Shown piece after piece: positions 7,929 through 14,482 of a DNA stretch of 64,000 nt. Source of the stretch: Litorilinea aerophila. GTDB taxonomy: Bacteria > Chloroflexota > Anaerolineae > Caldilineales > Caldilineaceae. The notes beneath the pieces were generated by a model. The model saw nothing but the letters and a program-made list of their open reading frames with translations. It was not told the DNA's origin and did not search any database. The translations under genes and the position numbers were made by a program. Numbering within the stretch: position 1 is the first letter of the stretch; each line of letters begins with the position of its first letter. The stretch lies in assembly GCF_006569185.2 (NCBI RefSeq), contig NZ_VIGC02000002.1, positions 62,001 to 126,000 of the forward strand, read 5' to 3'.

Positions 7929-8900
7929 CTATCTAGCTTCGCCCCGGGAAAGCCCATCCACCGCCAGGGCCACGGCGCCCAGCAGGCCCACGTCGTCCCC
8001 CAGCGCGGCAGAGACGATCTCCAGCTTCTGCCAGTACTCGCTGGACTGGGCCCGAACGCGGATGGTTTCCCAGAGGCTGGATTCCAGGAAGGGGGCGCAG
8101 TGGAGCCAGACGCTGCCGCCCAGGACGATCCGCTCGGGGTTGAAGATGTGGAGAATGTTGGTGATGCCGATCCCCAGGTAGCGACCCGCCACCCGGAACT
8201 GCTCCAGGGCGAAGGCATCCCCCTGCTGGGCCGCCTGCTGCAACACCGGCGGGGTGACCTCTTCGATGCGGCCGTTGGCCAGCTCCAGGGCCAGGCTGGT
8301 GGCGCCCCGGCGCAGGGCATGCTGGGCTCGCCGGGCAATGTTGGGGCCCGACGCCAGGCCCTCCAGGGTGCCCACCATGGGTGGATCCCCCTCCTCGGCC
8401 TGGATGTCGATGGTGATGTGTCCCAGCTCCGCGGCCAGCCCCTGTCGCCCCAGCAGCATCTGGTTGTCCACGATCACGCCGGTCCCGATGCCGGTGCTGA
8501 CGGTCATGTAGACCATGTGGCGGCAACCCCGGCCGGCGCCGTAGCGATGCTCGGCCAGCCCTGCCAGGTTGGCGTCGTTGCCCAGGAACACCGGCACGCC
8601 GAAGGCCGTCTCCAACTCCTGGCGCAGGGGCACCCGATGCCAGCCGGGCAGGTTGGGACCCATGAGCACCACGCCCTGGTACGGGTCCGTCGGTCCCGGC
8701 GCGCCGATGCCGATGGCGGCGATGGGGTGACCCGCCGCGGTGGCGGCAATTTGCTGACGGATCCGGCCCAAGACCGCCTGGGGCCCCTCCTGGGCCAGGG
8801 TCAAGGTTGAATGCCGGGCCAGGATCTTCCCGGTCCCATCTGCCAGGACGGCCCGCAACTGGGTTCCGCCCAGGTCCACTCCCACGACATACCCTTCCAT
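7929..8900 (-). CDS. ROK-family sugar kinase
   Basis: The 323-residue protein has the ROK fold: phosphate-binding GVDLGGTQLRA near residue 7, the catalytic region FLGNDANLAGLAE near residue 105, and a second glycine motif VSTGIGTGV. A conserved ROK segment LEGLASGPNIA follows. The cysteine-rich zinc motif usual in bacterial glucokinases is missing; its position reads AEEGDPPMVG. It probably phosphorylates glucose, fructose or an amino sugar in the cytoplasm, but the missing zinc site makes the substrate uncertain. There is no N-terminal helix-turn-helix, so it is an enzyme rather than a ROK repressor. It sits in an apparent two-gene unit with ychF. Confidence 0.85.
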   Translation of the reverse strand: MEGYVVGVDLGGTQLRAVLADGTGKILARHSTLTLAQEGPQAVLGRIRQQIAATAAGHPIAAIGIGAPGPTDPYQGVVLMGPNLPGWHRVPLRQELETAFGVPVFLGNDANLAGLAEHRYGAGRGCRHMVYMTVSTGIGTGVIVDNQMLLGRQGLAAELGHITIDIQAEEGDPPMVGTLEGLASGPNIARRAQHALRRGATSLALELANGRIEEVTPPVLQQAAQQGDAFALEQFRVAGRYLGIGITNILHIFNPERIVLGGSVWLHCAPFLESSLWETIRVRAQSSEYWQKLEIVSAALGDDVGLLGAVALAVDGLSRGEAR

Positions 8901-8936
8901 AGCGTAGGTTCACCTGTTGAATGTAGTCGAGCCGAT

Positions 8937-8964
8937 AGTGTAGCTGCCAGCCAGCGTCCCTCAA
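8937..8964 (-). promoter_or_regulatory. Possible promoter for the ROK kinase-ychF unit
   Basis: On the minus strand TTGAGG (8959-8964) and TACACT (8937-8942) are 16 bp apart, about 37 bp upstream of the start. A second candidate lies further up: an extended -10, TGGTAGAAT, near 8987. Confidence 0.4.
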
Positions 8965-9053
8965 CCTGGGACGCCCCCATTCTACCATGCGCCCGGAGGG
9001 GAGAACCAACTGTCCAGGGCCATGGGGCGCGTATCATTCGCCGCGCAGAAATT

Positions 9054-9082
9054 TTGACAAACCCAGTCCCCTGTGATACAGT
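9054..9082 (+). promoter_or_regulatory. Sigma-70-type promoter for the ABC exporter leader
   Basis: A perfect TTGACA at 9054-9059 and TACAGT at 9077-9082 are 17 bp apart. Transcription from here would give a leader of about 680 nt before the first exporter gene, containing the 14-bp repeats, a small ORF and two terminators. Confidence 0.6.
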
Positions 9083-9293
9083 GGCGGCGCCGTTGCCTCA
9101 CCATCCAACCATCTCAAGCTGGTGGACCAGGATAGGTGAGCGTCCCTCCAACAGGCACGGGATGCTGGCACAGGCCAGAAGTAGCGGAGCGAATGGCAGT
9201 TGGCGAACGACAGTTGGATTGACACGACTGTTGAATTGAGTGGCAGCAACCGTGCCAGGCCCTCTTGTTTGAGTGTTCGAGCCAACTGGTTCC

Positions 9294-9335
9294 AGTCAAC
9301 GTGTTCGAGTCAACGTGTTCGAGTAGACGTGTTCA
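9294..9335. repeat. Three 14-bp tandem repeats in the exporter leader
   Basis: AGTCAACGTGTTCG occurs twice in succession, followed by the variant AGTAGACGTGTTCA. The core TCAACGTGT also occurs in the 14-bp repeats at the ychF 3' end when those are read on the minus strand. The array ends 11 bases before the ribosome site of the small leader ORF. Confidence 0.88.
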
Positions 9336-9356
9336 AGGAAACGCGTGAGGAGTGAG

Positions 9357-9452
9357 ATGAGCGTGACATACGCAGGGGTGTTCACCCGTATCCGGATGGC
9401 CATTGCCGGTGGCTTTCAAGTCCCAGGGAGTGGTGCGTCTGTAGCACGTTGA
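9357..9452 (+). CDS. Putative 31-residue leader peptide of the ABC exporter
   Basis: The ATG at 9357 follows GAGGAG by four bases and opens a 31-codon frame ending TGA at 9450-9452. The peptide starts MSVTYAGVFTRIRMAIAGG; the TRIR stretch is reminiscent of Arg-x-Arg motifs in drug-responsive leader peptides, but that is only an analogy. The stop lies 24 bp before a strong intrinsic terminator. The last third of the ORF contains GTGGTGCG (9430-9437), which can pair with the terminator's left arm. That geometry suits ribosome-controlled attenuation. It may be non-coding, since no homology can be tested here. Confidence 0.45.
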   Translation: MSVTYAGVFTRIRMAIAGGFQVPGSGASVAR

Positions 9453-9491
9453 CTCGACCGCTGAGTTAGAACGACTGCCGCAGCGCACCAC
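9430..9491 (+). promoter_or_regulatory. Possible antiterminator pairing in the exporter leader
   Basis: GTGGTGCG at 9430-9437, inside the small ORF, is fully complementary to CGCACCAC at 9484-9491, the upper left arm and loop of the first terminator. Formation of this helix would prevent the terminator. A ribosome that finishes the leader ORF would cover 9430-9437 and allow termination. A ribosome stalled earlier would leave it free. Confidence 0.45.
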
Positions 9492-9510
9492 CCGGTGCCT
9501 GCGGCTTTTT
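9477..9510 (+). terminator. Intrinsic terminator 1 in the exporter leader
   Basis: GCCGCAG pairs with CTGCGGC and GCACC with GGTGC around the loop ACCC, with one bulged C. Five T residues follow, then GTTT. It lies 260 bp before the exporter genes with no complete larger gene upstream of it on this strand. Confidence 0.88.
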
Positions 9511-9580
9511 GTTTCTCGCGCGGCCCGCCCACCTCCGCTCGATTGTGGAGATGCAGCGGCGGGCTGGCAGCCGAGATTGA

Positions 9581-9621
9581 AACGCAGGCATTGGGGAATT
9601 TCCCGACGCCTGCGTTTTTTT
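9581..9621 (+). terminator. Intrinsic terminator 2 in the exporter leader
   Basis: AACGCAGGC and GCCTGCGTT form a perfect 9-bp outer stem around an 18-base interior that can add GGG/CCC pairs, and seven T residues follow. This is a second canonical terminator 70 bp after the first, still upstream of the exporter genes. A competing hairpin (GCCCGCC 9524-9530 with GGCGGGC 9558-9564) lies between the two. Confidence 0.88.
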
Positions 9622-9770
9622 GTCGGGCGGTTTATCACGGGATTTCCGCACCCACGGGACAGAGCCACGGACAGGGTTGACGCCGGCAACCCAAGGAGAG
9701 CTGCCAGGCAGGCAGCCTGTTCGATCCAATTTCCCCCTTTCCTGGTTATTTTCGAGAGGATAGATGTAGG

Positions 9771-11720
9771 ATGGCGACGCAGACATCAATCGAACCAATG
9801 CAATCAAGTCCGGATCTGAAGACGGTGGTGACCGGCAACCGCTTCCGGGGCCTGTGGCGGCTGATGAAGGGCTTCCGCCTGGCCTACCTGGGCGCGGCCT
9901 TCAGCCTGGGCGTGGCCACCAGCGCCAGGACCGCATCCCTGTTGCTGATTCGCTACTTCGTGGACAGCTACCTGGCCCAGGGCAACCGTACCTTCACCTT
10001 GTGGATGATCGCGGCCGGCTTTGTGGCCCTGGCAGGGGTTCAGGGTGGCTTCACCTTTCTCAGCGGCAAGCTGGCGGCCCACACGGCGGAAGGACTGGCC
10101 CAGCGGCTGCGCAACTACCTGCTGGATCACATCCAGCACCTGCCCTTTGCCTATCACGACAGCATGCAAACGGGTGAGCTGATCCAGCGGGTGACCTCCG
10201 ACGTGGACGCCCTGCGGCGCTTCTTTGCGTCCCAGGCCATCGAGAGCAGCCGGATCATCTTCCTGTTTCTCATCAACTTCCTGGCCATCCTGGCCCTCAA
10301 CGTCCAGCTGGCCTTCCTGTCCATCATCGTGATCCCGGTGATCCTGGCCATCTCGGTCTACTTCTTCCGGCTGGTCTCCCGGGCCTACGAGGAATATCAG
10401 GAGCAGGAAGCGGTGCTGACCACCACCCTGCAGGAGAACCTGAGCGGGGTGCGGGTGGTAAAGGCCTTTGCCCGCCAGGAGTTCGAGGAGGAGAAATTCC
10501 GCCAGGCCAATCAGGGGAAGTACCTCAAAGGCAAGCGCCTGCTCCTGATGCACTCCCTCTACTGGCCCACCTCGGACATTCTCTGTGGCGCCCAGATGCT
10601 GGGAGGCTTCACCGTGGGCGCGCTGATGGCCATCAACGGCACCATCAGCGTGGGGACCTACCTGGCCTACGCGGGCATGGTCATCCTCATCATCTGGCCC
10701 ATCCGCAACCTGGGCCGCCTGGTGGTGGAGATGTCCCGGGGGCTGGTCTCCTTCGAGCGGGTGGCCGAAGTGATCCGGCAGGAGCGGGAGGTGATGGACG
10801 AGGAGTCCTTCACGCCGCCGGCCCGGCTGCGGGGGGAGATCGTCTTCGACGACGTGAGCTTCGACTATCACCAGGAGCCCCACAGCCAGGCCGTGCATGC
10901 CCTGAGCGGGAACGGCGCCCATGGGCCGGACGGAGCCAACGGTCGGCTGCCGACGGCCGCCGACGGCGCGGAGGGGCCCCGGCGCCAGGGAGCCATCGCC
11001 CTGGAGCACATCAGCTTCCGGGTGCAGCCGGGCCAACGGGTGGCCCTGCTGGGTGCCACCGGCGCCGGGAAGACCACCCTGGTCAACCTGCTGCCCCGCT
11101 TCTACGACTACACGGGCGGGCGCATCCTGCTGGATGGGGTGGAGCTGAAGCGCTATTCCCGGCGCTACCTCCGCCAGCAGATCGGCATCGTGGAGCAGGA
11201 GCCCTTCCTCTTCTCCCGGACGGTGCGGGAGAACATCACCTACAGCGTGGGGCAGGAGGTCTCCCAGGAGCAGGTGGAGGCGGCAGCCCGGGCAGCGGCC
11301 ATCCACGACGTCATCATGACCAAGCTGCCCCACGGCTACGACACCCTGGTGGGTGAGCGGGGCACCACCCTGTCCGGCGGCCAGAAACAACGGGTGGCCA
11401 TCGCCCGCACCCTGCTCAAGGACCCGCGTATCCTGATCCTGGATGACTCCACCTCGGCCGTGGATACGGAGACCGAGGCGGAGATCCGCCAGGCGCTGGA
11501 GAGGCTGATGGAGAACCGGACCACGTTCATCATCGCCCACCGCATCCAGAGTGTGATGAACGCGGACCTGATCCTGGTCCTGAACCGTGGGCGCATCGTC
11601 CAGAGCGGCACCCACGAAGAACTGATCCGGCAGGAGGGGATGTACCGCCGGATCTATGAGGCACAAACTCGCATTGAGACGGAATTACAGGAGGAGTTGA
11701 CCGGTGTCTCAGCCAATTGA
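9771..11720 (+). CDS. ABC exporter subunit with degenerate ATPase site (BmrC/TM287-like)
   Basis: The 649-residue half-transporter has six membrane segments (about 30-330) and a nucleotide-binding domain (about 355-630). Walker A is GATGAGKTT, the signature is TLSGGQKQR, and Walker B is ILILDDST, where the catalytic Glu is replaced by Asp. That replacement marks the non-catalytic partner of heterodimeric exporters. An insertion of about 45 residues rich in Gly, Ala and Pro (about 372-415) interrupts the start of the nucleotide-binding domain. The C-terminus overlaps the next gene by 17 bp, so the pair is translationally linked. Likely role: export of drugs, lipids or peptides from the membrane. 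Confidence 0.92.
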   Translation: MATQTSIEPMQSSPDLKTVVTGNRFRGLWRLMKGFRLAYLGAAFSLGVATSARTASLLLIRYFVDSYLAQGNRTFTLWMIAAGFVALAGVQGGFTFLSGKLAAHTAEGLAQRLRNYLLDHIQHLPFAYHDSMQTGELIQRVTSDVDALRRFFASQAIESSRIIFLFLINFLAILALNVQLAFLSIIVIPVILAISVYFFRLVSRAYEEYQEQEAVLTTTLQENLSGVRVVKAFARQEFEEEKFRQANQGKYLKGKRLLLMHSLYWPTSDILCGAQMLGGFTVGALMAINGTISVGTYLAYAGMVILIIWPIRNLGRLVVEMSRGLVSFERVAEVIRQEREVMDEESFTPPARLRGEIVFDDVSFDYHQEPHSQAVHALSGNGAHGPDGANGRLPTAADGAEGPRRQGAIALEHISFRVQPGQRVALLGATGAGKTTLVNLLPRFYDYTGGRILLDGVELKRYSRRYLRQQIGIVEQEPFLFSRTVRENITYSVGQEVSQEQVEAAARAAAIHDVIMTKLPHGYDTLVGERGTTLSGGQKQRVAIARTLLKDPRILILDDSTSAVDTETEAEIRQALERLMENRTTFIIAHRIQSVMNADLILVLNRGRIVQSGTHEELIRQEGMYRRIYEAQTRIETELQEELTGVSAN

Positions 11721-13563
11721 GTTCGAAGAAGAAGAGTTCACAACCCAATTTAATGGGCAGACCATTCGGCGGATCCTGGCCCAGACCCGGCCCCACTGGC
11801 CGTTTCTGGTGGGGTTTCTGAGCCTCATCGCCCTGGCCTCGTTCCTGGATTCGTACTTTACGTTTTTGAGCAAACGCATCATCGACGAGGGGATCGTGGC
11901 CCAGGATCGGGCCGCGCTCTACCGCATCGTCACCATCTACGGCTCCCTGTTGGCAGTTCAGGCCCTCAGCGTCTTCGGCTTCATCTACCTGACGGGCCTG
12001 CTGGGCGAGCGCATCCGCTATGACCTGCGGGAAAAGATGTTCCGCCATCTCCAGCGGCTTTCCCTGGGCTACTACAACCGGACGCCGGTGGGGTGGATCA
12101 TGTCCCGGGTAACTTCGGACACAGACCGGGTGGCGGAGCTGGTGACGTGGGGGCTGCTGGACACGAGCTGGGGGCTGCTGAACATCGCCACGGCCGTCTA
12201 CTTCATGATGATCATCGAATGGCACCTGGCCCTGATCGTCAGTGCCGTCATTCCCATCATCGTGATCGTGGCCATCCAGTTCAAGAAGAAGATCATCGTG
12301 GAGTATCGGGCCGTGCGGAAGATCAACTCCAAGATCACCGGCGCCTATAACGAAACCATCACCGGCGTCAAGGTGATCAAGGCCCTGGGGCGGGAGAAAG
12401 AGAACCTGGAGGAATTCAGCCACCTGACCAGCGACATGTACCGGGCTGGCTACCGGGCGGCGTGGCTCTCCGCCCTCTTCCTGCCCACCGTCCAGCTCAT
12501 CAGCGCCGCGGCCGTGGGCGTAATCATCTGGTATACCGGCTGGCAGGCCGAAGTGGCCGTGGGCGGAATGACCCTGAGCGTCGGCGGCATGCAGGCCTTC
12601 ATCTCCTATGTCACCTTCATGCTCTTTCCCATCCAGGAAATGGCCCGGGTGTACGCGGAGATGCAACAGGCGGTGGCCTCGGGGGAGCGCATCTTCTCCC
12701 TGCTGGATGCCACGCCCGAGATCGTGGACCGACCTGACGCCTTCGACCCGGGCACCCTGCGGGGCGACATCGAGTTCGAGCACGTGGACTTCTACTACGA
12801 GGAGGACAGCCCGGTCCTGCAGGACTTCAACCTGAAGGTTCGGCAGGGGGAGGTCATCGCGCTGGTGGGGCCGACGGGCGGCGGCAAGTCCACCATCGTT
12901 AACCTGCTGTGCCGATTCTATGAACCCAAGCGGGGCGTGATCCGTATCGGTGGGGTGGACTACACCCGCTTCACCCAACATGCCATCCAGTCCCGCATTG
13001 GCATGGTGTTGCAGACGCCCCATCTCTTCTCCGGCACCATCCGCGACAACATTCGCTACGGGCGACTGGATGCCACCGACGAAGAAGTGGAGGAGGCGGC
13101 CCGGCTGGTGGGCGCCCACGAATTCATCGTACGGCTGGAGAAGGGCTACGACGCGGAAGTGGGCGAGGGGGGCAACCTGCTTTCGGTGGGCCAGAAGCAG
13201 CTCATCAGCCTGGCCCGGGCCGTGCTGGCCAACCCGGACATCTTCATCATGGACGAGGCGACCAGCTCGGTGGACACCCTGACCGAGGCGCTGATCCAGC
13301 AGGGGATGGAGGTGCTCATGAGGGGGCGCACCAGCTTCGTCATCGCGCACCGCCTCTCCACCATCCGCAACGCGGACCGGATCCTGGTCATCGAGAACGG
13401 CACCATCAGCGAGATGGGCAGCCACAGCGAGCTGCTGCGCCGGCGGGGCCACTACTACCGGCTCTACACCCAGCAGTTCCGGCGCGAGCGGTCAGAGGCC
13501 TATGCCCAGCAAGTGGATGGTCGGGAGCCCGCCCCGGCCCCGGGCGAGGCCCTGGCCACTTAA
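11704..13563 (+). CDS. ABC exporter subunit with catalytic ATPase site (BmrD/TM288-like)
   Basis: The 619-residue half-transporter has six membrane segments (about 35-320) and a nucleotide-binding domain (about 350-590). Walker A is GPTGGGKST and Walker B is IFIMDEATS with the catalytic Glu. The signature motif is LLSVGQKQ rather than LSGGQ. That altered signature faces the Asp-bearing Walker B of the first subunit, so both defects fall in the same composite site, as expected for a heterodimer. It starts with GTG, seven bases after AGGAGGAG, inside the end of the upstream gene. Homodimeric use is unlikely given the matched asymmetry. Confidence 0.93.
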   Translation: MSQPIEFEEEEFTTQFNGQTIRRILAQTRPHWPFLVGFLSLIALASFLDSYFTFLSKRIIDEGIVAQDRAALYRIVTIYGSLLAVQALSVFGFIYLTGLLGERIRYDLREKMFRHLQRLSLGYYNRTPVGWIMSRVTSDTDRVAELVTWGLLDTSWGLLNIATAVYFMMIIEWHLALIVSAVIPIIVIVAIQFKKKIIVEYRAVRKINSKITGAYNETITGVKVIKALGREKENLEEFSHLTSDMYRAGYRAAWLSALFLPTVQLISAAAVGVIIWYTGWQAEVAVGGMTLSVGGMQAFISYVTFMLFPIQEMARVYAEMQQAVASGERIFSLLDATPEIVDRPDAFDPGTLRGDIEFEHVDFYYEEDSPVLQDFNLKVRQGEVIALVGPTGGGKSTIVNLLCRFYEPKRGVIRIGGVDYTRFTQHAIQSRIGMVLQTPHLFSGTIRDNIRYGRLDATDEEVEEAARLVGAHEFIVRLEKGYDAEVGEGGNLLSVGQKQLISLARAVLANPDIFIMDEATSSVDTLTEALIQQGMEVLMRGRTSFVIAHRLSTIRNADRILVIENGTISEMGSHSELLRRRGHYYRLYTQQFRRERSEAYAQQVDGREPAPAPGEALAT

Positions 13564-13573
13564 CCCCATCCCC

Positions 13574-13600
13574 GGCTGCTGGTCCACGCCGCCAGCAGCC
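13574..13600 (+). terminator. Hairpin after the ABC exporter operon
   Basis: GGCTGCTGG and CCAGCAGCC form a perfect 9-bp stem around a 9-base loop, 10 bp past the stop codon. There is no T-run, so termination is inferred. Confidence 0.45.
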
Positions 13601-13772
13601 AACATGCGGGGAGCCGGGACGCATCCAAACCCGCCCCGGCTCCCCACCCGACGTTCCCCTGCCGATTCAGGCGCGATCCCCCTGCAAAAGAGCACCGGCC
13701 CCTTGACATCTCCTGCGCCGTCCGCCATTATGGTCGGGCCTGGCAGGCAACTGTGCCGGTACGGTCTGTGAT

Positions 13773-13903
13773 GACTCCTCTGCAAAAAGGGCATTTTTGA
13801 ACGCAAAGGCGCAAGGGCGCAAAGAAGCGCAGGGGAGAATCACCCGAATCAGCGTTCATCTCCGTGGATCAGCGTCCTCATTTGGCCGTTGTGCAGTAGA
13901 GCC
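13773..13903. repeat. Second dispersed repeat family, copy 1
   Basis: About 112 bp here align without gaps to 14119-14230, and weaker similarity continues for about 19 bp more. Shared blocks include AACGCAAAGGCGCAA, GAGAATCACCCGAATCAGCG and CGTCCTCATTTG. Repeats of this AACGCAAAGGCGC kind are scattered in many bacterial genomes. It has no convincing coding content. Confidence 0.8.
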
Positions 13904-13968
13904 TGTGATGGAAAACGAGGACGTGGAGGCGTGGACAGAAAGCATCGCGGACCGGGTGCCGGCCCCAA

Positions 13969-14008
13969 AGCGAGAGGCCCGGCGATTTCCATCGCCGGGC
14001 CTCTCGCT
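13969..14008. other. Perfect 18-bp palindromic hairpin with TTCC loop
   Basis: The 18 bases at 13969-13986 are exactly complementary to those at 13991-14008, with loop TTCC. It lies between the two copies of the second repeat family. No T-run follows on either strand, so it may be a bidirectional terminator, a REP-like element or a protein-binding palindrome. Confidence 0.85.
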
Positions 14009-14118
14009 GCAACACACCGTTGGCTGTCTGGCAGCCCATCCCAATCACCCAAGGAGGAAAACCATGCCTGGCACCGATTCTGCGTCCTGCTCACTGAACC
14101 ATTCAGGAATTACATCAA

Positions 14119-14249
14119 GACTCCCCTGCCAAAGGGGCATTTTCGAACGCAAAGGCGCAAAGGTACAAAGAAACGCAGGAGAGAATCACCCGAATCAGCG
14201 TTCATCTGCGTGGGCCAACGTCCTCATTTGACCTCTTGGCAGCAGAGCC
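14119..14249. repeat. Second dispersed repeat family, copy 2
   Basis: This is the partner of the copy at 13773-13903 in the same orientation, starting about 346 bp further on. The rest of 13604-14296 contains only these repeats, the palindrome at 13969 and no convincing gene. Confidence 0.8.
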
Positions 14250-14296
14250 ACTTTGCAGCAGAGCCACATCAACCGTTAAAGAGGAGCGAAGCCACA

Positions 14297-14482
14297 ATGC
14301 CCACAAAGCCAATGGCGCTGGTGATGGTCATGGCCAACGCAAAGAAGAACGTTTTGGAATGTCGCCTGTATCGTGCCTGGCCTTGCAAGATGCCCCTCCT
14401 CTATCGCACTCGATTGCTTCTTCAACTGTCTCCCTTTGCTGGTGACATCATGGTAGCTGAATTTGAGGAACTGTACCTGTGA
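14297..14482 (+). CDS. Doubtful small ORF, 61 residues
   Basis: The ORF starts with ATG 11 bases after GGAG and ends TGA, overlapping the GTG start of the next gene (GTGA), an arrangement typical of translational coupling. The peptide begins MPTKPMALVMVMANAKKN and resembles no family I know. Base composition is less GC-rich than neighbouring genes, which argues against coding. It is listed because of the ribosome site and the overlap only. Confidence 0.25.
   Translation: MPTKPMALVMVMANAKKNVLECRLYRAWPCKMPLLYRTRLLLQLSPFAGDIMVAEFEELYL

Noticed and set aside
9551-9580. Second leader peptide before terminator 2 (ATG 9551, nine codons)
   Set aside because: GGAG directly touches the ATG, so spacing is wrong, and the frame is too short to judge.
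9804-11666. A 620-codon open frame on the minus strand opposite the first ABC exporter gene
   Set aside because: It mirrors a well-supported gene, its product is low-complexity and rich in His, Gln and Gly, and it has no family motifs; such frames are common opposite GC-rich genes. The same applies to the long minus-strand frames at 11530-13452, 16304-18757, 44286-46472 and 46611-48344.
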